Assembly (NCBI GenBank): GCA_030538175.1
Contig: JAUNUL010000003.1
Span: 1-8,135 of the forward strand
DNA from: Propionibacteriaceae bacterium
GTDB taxonomy: Bacteria > Actinomycetota > Actinomycetes > Propionibacteriales > Propionibacteriaceae
Direction: 5' to 3'
Length of the DNA stretch: 8,135 nucleotides
The notes under the pieces are model-generated. The model was not told the DNA's origin, did not search any database, and saw only the letters and a list, made by a program, of their open reading frames with translations. Made by a program: the position numbers and the translations under genes. Below, piece by piece: positions 1 to 5,738 of this stretch. Positions within the stretch are counted from its first letter, which is position 1, and every line of letters starts with the position of its first letter.

Positions 1-516
1 CGTGGCCATGACCGAACCGAACGGTGCACCGGCCATGGCGAGGCTCGCGCCGAGACCGCGCTTGCCCTCCTGGGAGTGTTCCATCGACATCAGCGTCGCG
101 CCGGCCCATTCACCGCCGACCGCGAGGCCCTGAGTCACGCGCAGGATCGCCAACAGGATCGGTGCGGCCACCCCGATCGTGGCCGCTGTCGGCATCAGAC
201 CCACGATGAACGACACCGCACCCATCATGAACAGGGTGATGATCATCATCTTCTTGCGGCCGTACTTGTCGCCGAAGTGACCGAACAGCAGGCCACCGAT
301 CGGCCGTGAGGCATAGCCGGTGAACAGCGTCAGATAGGACAACAGGAGCGCGACGCCGGGCTCCAGGTTGGTGAAGAACAGCTTGGGGAAGACCAACCCG
401 GCGGCGGCGCCATAGAGCAGAAAGTCGTAGTACTCGACCGTCTGCCCCAGAAAGCTCGACACCACTGCACGGCGACGTTCCGCCGGCGTTGTTTCTTGGA
501 CAGTGTCAATGGACAT
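1..516 (-). CDS. MHS-family MFS aromatic acid transporter, N-terminal part (truncated by window edge)
   Basis: Proton-coupled importer of the major facilitator superfamily, inner membrane; only the first 172 residues are present and the frame is still open at base 1. The reverse strand reads from ATG at 516, with a GAGGA ribosome site (523-527) six bases upstream. The N-terminus has the family's EYYDFLLYG segment (residues 28-36, compare EWYDFFLYG in ShiA/ProP-like proteins). The MFS loop motif GHFGDKYGRKK follows (79-89) between hydrophobic segments near 55-78 and 90-108. RVTQGLAVGGEW (126-137) is typical of the metabolite:H+ symporter subfamily. It is divergent from the iclR gene, with which it shares a regulatory region. 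By context it probably imports the aromatic acid degraded by this cluster, like HppK/MhpT in hydroxyphenylpropionate clusters, although those are not necessarily the same subfamily. The family call is firm; the substrate is inferred. Confidence 0.93.
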   Translation of the reverse strand, partial: MSIDTVQETTPAERRRAVVSSFLGQTVEYYDFLLYGAAAGLVFPKLFFTNLEPGVALLLSYLTLFTGYASRPIGGLLFGHFGDKYGRKKMMIITLFMMGAVSFIVGLMPTAATIGVAAPILLAILRVTQGLAVGGEWAGATLMSMEHSQEGKRGLGASLAMAGAPFGSVMAT

Positions 517-608
517 CGTGGATCCTCATCGTTGAGACCGCGAGCTGTTCGCGTTCATCGGGGTTTCCATCAGGGTCGGCCAGGTGGAAAGTCGCGCGAC
601 ACGGCTTG

Positions 609-623
609 TTCCACTGGGTGGAC
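609..623. promoter_or_regulatory. Putative IclR-family operator 1
   Basis: TTCCACTGGGTGGAC is an imperfect palindrome with arms TTCCA and TGGAC and a 5-base centre. It has the same architecture as sites at 1471-1485 and 5782-5796, upstream of the other two transcription units. It lies just before the TAAGAT hexamer in front of iclR, so binding would be expected to block iclR transcription. Binding by the local IclR protein is inferred from position and recurrence. Confidence 0.55.
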
Positions 624-625
624 CG

Positions 626-631
626 TAAGAT
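626..631 (+). promoter_or_regulatory. Possible -10 element of a leaderless iclR transcript
   Basis: TAAGAT fits the actinobacterial TANNNT -10 pattern and ends six bases before the iclR ATG at 638. That is the spacing expected when transcription begins at the A of the start codon. No convincing Shine-Dalgarno sequence precedes the ATG, which agrees with leaderless translation. No clear -35 hexamer is seen. This is a single-hexamer call and could be coincidental. Confidence 0.4.
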
Positions 632-637
632 GCGGCC

Positions 638-1420
638 ATGGCAGTCAACGGTGACGGGCCCAAGCGGGTCGCTTCAGTACGCAAGGCCCTGCTGTTGATC
701 CAGACCATCGAGCATCATGCGGAGGTCGGTTTGGGGGTCTCCGAGTTGGCCCGCCGGGCCGAGCTGCCGAAGTCGACGGCCTTCCGGCTGCTGCACACCC
801 TCGAGGAGGAGGGGGCGGTTGTCAGCGTGAACGGCCACTATCGTCTCGGCCCGCTGGTCGCGGACACGCTGTCGATTCCCAGCAGTCCCGTCATCGATCG
901 GGTGCAACGAGTGGTCACGCCGTTCTTGGCTGCCTTGTTCGAGCAGACCCGAATGACCGTCCAGCTCGCGGCACCGGTGGCTGGCGAGATCGTGTTCCTG
1001 AACAAGCTGCACGGCGTCCACCGCGTGGCCAGTCCGTCCCGGATCGGGGGTCGCGCCCCGGCGCACTGCACCAGTCTCGGCAAGGCATTGCTGGCGTACG
1101 ATCCGGAGGCGCTTGATCGGCTCTGCGAAACCGAGCTGATCCCGTGGACAACCCGCACCATCACCGATCCCAGCGATCTTCGGCGCCATGTCCTGCGGAT
1201 CCGGCGCACGCGGATCGCCCGCGATGACGGGGAATACCTCGACGACGTCGCCAGTGTGTCCTCGGTGGTCACCGACGAACACAACAAACCCGTCGCCGCC
1301 TTGGCCGTCACAGGCTCGCGGACCGCGGTCCCGCGGGGGCGGTTCGACGCGATCCTCCTGGAAGTCTGCGCCCGGGCCAGCGCCGCCTATCGCCACAGCA
1401 TCACGGTCGAGCAGCGGTGA
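638..1420 (+). CDS. IclR-family transcriptional regulator (MhpR/HppR-like role)
   Basis: A 260-residue DNA-binding regulator, normal length for the family. The N-terminal winged helix-turn-helix covers about residues 12-72, with the helix-turn-helix around GVSELARRAELPKSTAFRLL (33-52). The C-terminal effector domain (about 85-258) has the family segment RIGGRAPAHCTSLGKALLA (135-153), including Cys144, and the late SSVVTDEHNKPVAALAV segment (208-224). It starts at ATG 638, probably leaderless. It is followed 138 bases later by mhpA on the same strand and is divergent from a transporter gene. MhpR of E. coli and HppR of Rhodococcus are IclR proteins that control hydroxyphenylpropionate catabolism, and the setting here matches. 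Whether it activates or represses, and which ligand it senses, cannot be read from the sequence. Family assignment is secure; the regulated targets are inferred from shared palindromes at three promoters. Confidence 0.94.
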   Translation: MAVNGDGPKRVASVRKALLLIQTIEHHAEVGLGVSELARRAELPKSTAFRLLHTLEEEGAVVSVNGHYRLGPLVADTLSIPSSPVIDRVQRVVTPFLAALFEQTRMTVQLAAPVAGEIVFLNKLHGVHRVASPSRIGGRAPAHCTSLGKALLAYDPEALDRLCETELIPWTTRTITDPSDLRRHVLRIRRTRIARDDGEYLDDVASVSSVVTDEHNKPVAALAVTGSRTAVPRGRFDAILLEVCARASAAYRHSITVEQR

Positions 1421-1451
1421 CATCGATCGCAGGATCGGCGCTGAGCGACAG

Positions 1452-1470
1452 TCGAGCGGCCACCGCTCGA
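1452..1470. repeat. Perfect 8-bp inverted repeat after iclR (hairpin or operator)
   Basis: TCGAGCGG-CCA-CCGCTCGA has two perfectly complementary 8-base arms around a 3-base loop, 31 bases after the iclR stop. In RNA it would make a stable GC-rich hairpin and could terminate iclR transcription, but no T-run follows. It directly abuts the next palindrome (1471-1485), so it may instead be a protein-binding site. I cannot decide between the two. Confidence 0.5.
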
Positions 1471-1485
1471 TGCCACTTTGTGGCA
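1471..1485. promoter_or_regulatory. Putative IclR-family operator 2, upstream of mhpA
   Basis: TGCCACTTTGTGGCA is a palindrome with perfect 5-base arms TGCCA/TGGCA and a 5-base centre, 73 bases before the mhpA start. It shares the core CCACT-NN-GTGG with operator 1 (609-623). The outer bases differ (TG/CA instead of TT/AC), so affinity may differ. It implies that mhpA has its own promoter and is not only read through from iclR. Confidence 0.5.
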
Positions 1486-1558
1486 CGGTCTCTCCGCATC
1501 GGTCGGTTCGGCTTCCTAATCTCGATGACACCACCACCCGACCAAACAAGGAGCAGCA

Positions 1559-3226
1559 ATGTCGCTGACCACCGAGGTGCTGATCGCCGGCGCCGGGCCA
1601 GTGGGGCTCGCCCTGGCGAACCTGCTCGGACAGTATGGCCGTCGCGTGATCCTCATCGAATCCCGCAGCGAACTCATCGACTATCCCCGCGGGGTCGGCA
1701 TGGACGACGAGTCCTTCCGGTCGATCCAGACCATGGGCCTGGTCGACGAGGTCACGCCGTTCACCGTGCCCCATCACGTCATGCGCCTGGTCAACGGCCA
1801 CGGCGAGGTGATCCTCACCAACGACCCCAAGGGTGAGCCGTTCGGTTGGCCCCGCAAGCACGGCTTCATCCAACCCGCCGTCGACAAGGTCATGCACGAC
1901 GGCCTCGCCCGCTATGACAACGTCACGGTCCTGTTCGACCATGAGCTCACCGGGCTGACTGATCACGGCGACCGGGTCGTCGCCCAGGCAAGCACGGGCG
2001 GGGAGGTCGTGGAGATCGAGGCGGCGTACGTCGTCGGCTGCGAAGGTGGCCGATCGTTCACCCGCGGCTGGCTGGGGGTCGACTTCGAGGGCAAGTCCCC
2101 GCCCACCCGCTGGGTCGTGATTGACGTACGCAACGACCCGCTCGGCGTCCCGAATGTCTATCTCGGTGCGGACCCTGCACGACCGTATGTGTCGATCGGT
2201 CTCCCGCACGGGATCCGGCGCTGGGAGTTCATGCTGTTCGACAACGAGCCCAGCGAGAAGGTCGAGGACGACACGTTCATCGCCGACCTGCTGCGTGACC
2301 ATGTCCCCGACTCGGCACAGCTCGACGTGATCCGCCGCCGCGTCTTCACCCACCACGGCCGGATCGCGTCGCACTTCCGCAAGGGCCGCGTCCTCATCGC
2401 CGGGGATGCCGCCCACCTGATGCCGGTGTGGATGGGCCAGGGCTGGAACTCCGGCATGCGCGATGCCACCAACCTGGCCTGGAAGCTCGCCAGCGTCCTC
2501 GCCGGCCAGGCCGGCGACGGGTTGCTCGATACCTATGACGTCGAGCGCCGCGACCACGCCAAGGCGATGATCGACCTGTCGATGACGTTCGGCACGATCA
2601 TCAAGCCCACCGACAAGGCGGTCGCATTCCTGCGCGACTCGGCTTCCCGACTGTTGAACCTGTCGCCGCAGGTGAAGGAGTACTTCACCGACATGCGGTT
2701 CAAGCCCATGCCCCGCTATGGTCGCGGCGTGGTCGTGGAACCCGACACCCTTGTCGCGGGCCAGTCCGCGCCGCGCCGCACCGGTCGGTTCGTGACCATC
2801 CGCAACGCCGTCGACAAGCGGTCCCCGGTCGGCCTGCAGTTCATCCAGCCGCGCGTTGCGACGACCACCGGCACGGGCCTCCTCCTCGACGACGCGATCG
2901 GCCCGTGGTGGACCGTCGCTGCCTGGGGCAACGACCCCGCACGGCTGTTCGGGGCCGAGGACCGCGAGCGGTTGCAGAAGTTGGGCGCCCGGATGGTCGC
3001 GTTCGTCTCCGAGACCCAGCGGGCGTGGGCCGAAAAGGAGTACGCCGACACCGGTTCGCTCATCGTCGGTGACCTCGACGGCAGCCTGAAGAACTGGTTC
3101 GACACCCGGGCGATGGGCATGGTCTTCCTGCGCCCTGACCGGTTCGTCGCTGCCGCCTGCCTCGCCCAGGAGGCTCCGCGCGCGCTCAGCTCCCTGCTGA
3201 CCGCGATGTCGGCCACCGTTGACTGA
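1559..3226 (+). CDS. mhpA: MhpA-type FAD-dependent 3-(3-hydroxyphenyl)propionate hydroxylase
   Basis: Class A flavoprotein monooxygenase that uses NAD(P)H and O2 to ortho-hydroxylate a phenolic acid, giving a catechol such as 2,3-dihydroxyphenylpropionate; cytosolic. At 555 residues it is close to E. coli MhpA (554). The FAD Rossmann motif GAGPVG is at 11-16, with Glu34 at the ribose-binding position. The CEGGRS segment (161-166) is the MhpA-like version of the usual DG motif. The GD motif and its downstream segment (about 282-310: GDAAHLMPVW, then GQGWNSGMRDATNLAW) closely resemble what I recall of MhpA, as does RRDHAKAMIDLS (330-341). The ATG at 1559 has a strong AAGGAG site (1548-1553) five bases upstream. 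The product fits the MhpB-type enzyme encoded convergently. Exact substrate (3-hydroxyphenylpropionate, 3-hydroxycinnamate or an analogue) is inferred. Confidence 0.93.
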   Translation: MSLTTEVLIAGAGPVGLALANLLGQYGRRVILIESRSELIDYPRGVGMDDESFRSIQTMGLVDEVTPFTVPHHVMRLVNGHGEVILTNDPKGEPFGWPRKHGFIQPAVDKVMHDGLARYDNVTVLFDHELTGLTDHGDRVVAQASTGGEVVEIEAAYVVGCEGGRSFTRGWLGVDFEGKSPPTRWVVIDVRNDPLGVPNVYLGADPARPYVSIGLPHGIRRWEFMLFDNEPSEKVEDDTFIADLLRDHVPDSAQLDVIRRRVFTHHGRIASHFRKGRVLIAGDAAHLMPVWMGQGWNSGMRDATNLAWKLASVLAGQAGDGLLDTYDVERRDHAKAMIDLSMTFGTIIKPTDKAVAFLRDSASRLLNLSPQVKEYFTDMRFKPMPRYGRGVVVEPDTLVAGQSAPRRTGRFVTIRNAVDKRSPVGLQFIQPRVATTTGTGLLLDDAIGPWWTVAAWGNDPARLFGAEDRERLQKLGARMVAFVSETQRAWAEKEYADTGSLIVGDLDGSLKNWFDTRAMGMVFLRPDRFVAAACLAQEAPRALSSLLTAMSATVD

Positions 3227-3253
3227 GCCTCGTCAACTCACCGTCGACTGAGC
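3214..3253. repeat. 15-bp direct repeat spanning the mhpA stop codon
   Basis: CACCGTTGACTGAGC (3214-3228) recurs with one mismatch as CACCGTCGACTGAGC (3239-3253). The first copy contains the mhpA TGA stop; the second lies in the convergent intergenic gap. An inverted repeat GTTGAC/GTCAAC (3218-3223, 3232-3237) sits across the first copy. It looks like a small tandem duplication of the gene end. Confidence 0.6.
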
Positions 3254-3272
3254 GCTTGGATGGCGGGGCGCT
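3251..3272. terminator. Weak candidate bidirectional hairpin between convergent genes
   Basis: AGCGC (3251-3255) and GCGCT (3268-3272) can pair around a 12-base loop in the 48-bp gap between the mhpA stop and the thioesterase stop. Position suits a terminator for both strands, but the stem is short and there is no T-run. Treat it as a positional guess. Confidence 0.18.
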
Positions 3273-3274
3273 GC

Positions 3275-3679
3275 TCACGGCTGGGGAATGAAACTCCCGG
3301 TAGCCGTGAGCAGCACCTTGCCGTCATCGTCGGTGACCTCGACGTTCACCACCCACAGCCGCCGCCCGAACTTCACCGGCGTGGCGCACGCGTTGGCGTA
3401 CCCCTGGTTGGTGTTCGACACCAATGACGCGCTCATCTGCACCAGCAGCGGGAACCCGTCGGCCGGGCGGGCGACCATGCCCAACCAGCTCGCGGTGATG
3501 TCCGACAGTGCGATGAGGGCTGGGCCGGCGAAGTATCCCTGCGGCTGGCTGACATCGGTGTGCAGTGGCATCCGCACCCGGACCTCCTGCGGGGATCCGG
3601 AGACCGGTTCCAGGCGCAGGGCCCGCACCATGTCGAAGCACTCGGCATAGTACGAGTGCCATTGTTCGACGAAGTCCAC
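3275..3679 (-). CDS. Hotdog-fold PaaI-type thioesterase
   Basis: A 134-residue single hotdog domain, expected to hydrolyse an acyl- or aryl-CoA thioester in the cytosol. I chose GTG at 3679 because GAGGAG lies five bases upstream and the recognisable protein begins there (VDFVEQWHSYYAECFDMVRA). The frame stays open further upstream inside mhpB, but that part is a shadow. The central helix region HTDVSQPQGYFAGPALIALS (40-59) followed by Asp60 corresponds to the PaaI active-site segment (consensus HGG..xxLxD), with Tyr-Phe-Ala-Gly in place of His-Gly-Gly. C-terminal strands (about 95-131) include VVNVEVTDDDGKVLLTATGS. It is the last gene of the minus-strand group, 52 bases after mhpB. The role is unclear: extradiol catechol cleavage needs no thioesterase, so it may release side-chain CoA esters. 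Family call good; function uncertain. Confidence 0.85.
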   Translation of the reverse strand: MDFVEQWHSYYAECFDMVRALRLEPVSGSPQEVRVRMPLHTDVSQPQGYFAGPALIALSDITASWLGMVARPADGFPLLVQMSASLVSNTNQGYANACATPVKFGRRLWVVNVEVTDDDGKVLLTATGSFIPQP

Positions 3680-3731
3680 GCTGTCTCCTCGGTTCTGCGG
3701 TGGCGTCAGGAGTGGTTGCGTCAGGGGCGCG

Positions 3732-4670
3732 TCAGTTCGGGGTCGCGACGGCGACACCGAAGCCGGCCACCCACTCGGGGATGGCGCGATAGAAGCGGTG
3801 TTCCACCGTGTACGCCCCCTGGGTCGCCTGGGCGGCGAAGGCCGCGACCCAGGCCCGGATCTCGTGGCCCGAGCCGCCACCCTGGGCGCCGATGTCGGCG
3901 ACGGTCCAGGTGTCGAACCCGGTGAGGTCACCCGACGCGCAGACGTCGATGACCCGGTTGTCCCAGTCCGCGTTGAGCGGCAGACGCGGGGAGGTGCCGT
4001 CGGCGTACTCCCGGCCCGACTGGACCACCCGATCCTCGCCGCGCTTGCGCTGCTCCGGCGTGGGCGCGATGCCCTCGATGAGCGCGTCCGCGACCTTCGG
4101 CGGGGCGCCGGCCAGCACGGGCACCGGCGGGTCGTGCGACAGCCCACCGCTGGCGATGAACAGGACCCGCTTGTCCGAATCGGCCAGCGCGCGGCCGACC
4201 GCCTCACCGAGCAGCCGGACACGACGCATCGGCCCGAGCGGGGTCGCGACCGAGTTGATGAACAACGGCAACGTGGTCACCGCGTCGAGGCCACCGAACA
4301 AAACCTCCAACGGCTGTGCTGCGCCGTGGTCGACGGTCATCCGGGCGGACACGGCGAGGTCGATGTCGGCGTCGAGGACCCGCTGGGCCACGACATCGGC
4401 CAGCTCGGCGTCCACCTTCAACGGCCCGGCAGTGGAGCCGAAGTCGCCGACCGAATGTGCCTCCCGGGCCAGGCAGAACGGCGGCATGTTCTTATAGAAA
4501 AAGCCGTTGTAGTGATCCGGGGCGAACAACACGACCAAGTCGGGATCGAAGGCGGTCGCGAGCTCGCGGGCCTTCGCGACGGCCGCGTCGACCTCGGCCA
4601 GCACGGACTCGTCAGGGTCGTTCAACCCGATCAAGGGGGAGTGGGACAGGCCAATCGTCATCGATTGCAC
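3732..4670 (-). CDS. mhpB: MhpB-type 2,3-dihydroxyphenylpropionate 1,2-dioxygenase (LigB-type extradiol)
   Basis: Non-haem Fe(II) ring-cleavage dioxygenase that opens 2,3-dihydroxyphenylpropionate (or the cinnamate analogue) by meta-cleavage; cytosolic. It has 312 residues against 314 in E. coli MhpB. The diagnostic segments are LSHSPLIGL (8-16), LVVLFAPDHYNGFFYKNMPP (45-64), VDHGAAQPLE (113-122), ASGGLSHDPPVP (173-184) and EIRAWVAAFAA (270-280). His115 and His179 fall at the positions of the acid/base histidines known in E. coli MhpB. His10, His53 and Glu270 are the probable iron ligands by analogy with LigB enzymes. GTG at 4670 is preferred because AGGAG (4677-4681) lies six bases upstream; an ATG three codons later is the alternative. 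It is encoded between an MDR oxidoreductase and a thioesterase and supplies the step after MhpA. No MhpC-type hydrolase is adjacent. Confidence 0.95.
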   Translation of the reverse strand: MQSMTIGLSHSPLIGLNDPDESVLAEVDAAVAKARELATAFDPDLVVLFAPDHYNGFFYKNMPPFCLAREAHSVGDFGSTAGPLKVDAELADVVAQRVLDADIDLAVSARMTVDHGAAQPLEVLFGGLDAVTTLPLFINSVATPLGPMRRVRLLGEAVGRALADSDKRVLFIASGGLSHDPPVPVLAGAPPKVADALIEGIAPTPEQRKRGEDRVVQSGREYADGTSPRLPLNADWDNRVIDVCASGDLTGFDTWTVADIGAQGGGSGHEIRAWVAAFAAQATQGAYTVEHRFYRAIPEWVAGFGVAVATPN

Positions 4671-4686
4671 GGGAATCTCCTGTGGT

Positions 4687-4749
4687 GGGCGAGGCGGATG
4701 GGTCAGGCGGTGGCTGGGCGAGGCGATTGCTGGGTCTGGCGGTTGGCCT
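4687..4749. repeat. Imperfect tandem repeat (29 and 34 bp) between mhpB and the MDR gene
   Basis: Copy 1 (4687-4715) and copy 2 (4716-4749) both begin GGGCGAGGCG. Both continue through a GGGTC(A/T)GGCGGT core and end GGCT or GGCCT, with small insertions in copy 2. It fills most of the 87-bp gap between the MDR gene stop and the mhpB start. It is G-rich on the plus strand and C-rich in the minus-strand transcript. It is probably slippage-derived; no function is evident. Confidence 0.55.
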
Positions 4750-4757
4750 GATTCGGG

Positions 4758-5738
4758 TCAGGCTTGATCGTCGGGGACGATGATCACCTTCCCGGTGATC
4801 TGGCCGGCGATGACCCGTTCGAACGCCTGCCGATAGTCCGACATCGGCACGACGCTGTCGATCAGCGGTCGGACACCGGTGTCACCGAGGAACTGCAGCA
4901 GCGCCTCCATCTCGGGTCGGGTGCACCCGGTGGAGCCGAGGATGTTCAGCTGCAGATAGAACACCCGGCTGAGTTCTGCTGCCGGCATGTCCCCGCTGGT
5001 CGCACCGGAGATGACGATCGTGCCGCCGGGCCGCAGGGCGCGCAGGGAGTGCCGCCAGGTGGCCTCGCCGACGGTCTCGATCACCGCATCGACGCGTTCG
5101 GGCAGCCGGGCCCCGGACTCGAAGGCCTCCTTGGCACCGAGCTGCAGAGCCAGGTCCCGCTTCTCCGGCGTACGCGCGGTCGCATAGACGGTCGCCCCCG
5201 CGCCCGCGGCGAGCGAGATCGCGGCACTCGCCACCCCGCCGCTCGCGCCCTGGACCAGCACGCGGTCACCGGCCTTGATCTGCGCGCGGGTGAACAACAT
5301 CCGGTACGCCGTCCCCCACGCCACCGGCAGCGCCGCCGCCTGTTCCCAGGACAGCCACTCGGGCTTGTCGACCAGGGAATCGGTCGGCACGAGGACCTCG
5401 TCGGCGAAGCCGCCATCGAGCCGCTCGGACAGCAAGTGTCGGCCGGGATCGAAGGTCACGTCCCCACCACCGGCGGCGGGGTCACCGAAGACCGGGTGCA
5501 CGATGACCTCCCGGCCATCACGGGTCACCCCGGCTACATCGCAGCCGAGGGTGATCGGGATCCGGTCGGCCGGATGGCCGACGCCGCGCAGTGTCCAGAC
5601 GTCATGCATGTTGACTGACCCGGCTCGCACGCGCACCGCGGTCCAGCCCGGTCGTTCGACCGGCGCATCGATTTCCACCAGCTGCAGGCAGTCCAGGGGC
5701 TGTTCGGGGTCCTGGCTCAAGGCTCGAAGGGCTCGCAT
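4758..5738 (-). CDS. MDR-superfamily zinc-independent NAD(P)H oxidoreductase (quinone oxidoreductase-like)
   Basis: A 326-residue medium-chain dehydrogenase/reductase. It has a GroES-like N-terminal domain (about 1-125), with GSVNMHDVWTLRG (40-52) where zinc alcohol dehydrogenases carry a catalytic Cys, and GCDVAG (65-70) instead of the zinc-binding GHE motif. The four-cysteine structural zinc lobe is absent, so it belongs with quinone oxidoreductase/enoyl reductase-type members. The Rossmann domain has VQGASGGVAS (162-171), and ATARTPEKR (186-194) lacks the acidic residue that selects NAD, suggesting NADP(H). ATG at 5738 has only modest upstream purine signal (GGGA seven bases away). It heads the minus-strand group with mhpB and the thioesterase and is divergent from the Rieske operon. 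A plausible but unproven role is reduction of a side-chain or ring-derived C=C bond. Confidence 0.88.
   Translation of the reverse strand: MRALRALSQDPEQPLDCLQLVEIDAPVERPGWTAVRVRAGSVNMHDVWTLRGVGHPADRIPITLGCDVAGVTRDGREVIVHPVFGDPAAGGGDVTFDPGRHLLSERLDGGFADEVLVPTDSLVDKPEWLSWEQAAALPVAWGTAYRMLFTRAQIKAGDRVLVQGASGGVASAAISLAAGAGATVYATARTPEKRDLALQLGAKEAFESGARLPERVDAVIETVGEATWRHSLRALRPGGTIVISGATSGDMPAAELSRVFYLQLNILGSTGCTRPEMEALLQFLGDTGVRPLIDSVVPMSDYRQAFERVIAGQITGKVIIVPDDQA

Larger units (their letters stand above)
517..637. promoter_or_regulatory. Divergent transporter/iclR promoter region
   Basis: A 121-bp gap between two divergent start codons. It holds four half-sites of one type: TTTCCA (564-569), TGGAAA (585-590), GTTCCA (608-613) and TGGACC (619-624). 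The last two form a compact palindrome with a 5-base centre. The first two form a perfect inverted repeat with a 15-base centre. A 10-bp palindrome GTCGCGCGAC lies between them (591-600). IclR proteins commonly act from the shared promoter between their own gene and the genes they control, so this is the likely regulator-binding region for both directions. Confidence 0.6.

Noticed and set aside
1..309. Small plus-strand frames opposite the transporter
   Set aside because: The minus strand encodes a convincing MFS N-terminus through this whole interval; the plus-strand frames are Arg/His-rich shadows.
674..2557. Very long minus-strand open frame (627 codons) opposite iclR and mhpA
   Set aside because: It lies antisense to two clearly recognisable proteins, resembles no known family, and is explained by the scarcity of stops in GC-rich antisense frames.
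3680..4222. Upstream extension of the thioesterase frame into mhpB, giving a 315-residue fusion
   Set aside because: The extension is an out-of-frame reading of mhpB, rich in Arg/Ser/Pro; a GTG with a good ribosome site at 3679 marks the real start.
3798..5618. Two long plus-strand open frames (3798-4751 and 4764-5618) opposite mhpB and the MDR gene
   Set aside because: Both are antisense to full-length enzymes with conserved active sites and read as Arg/Gly/Asp-rich low-complexity shadows.
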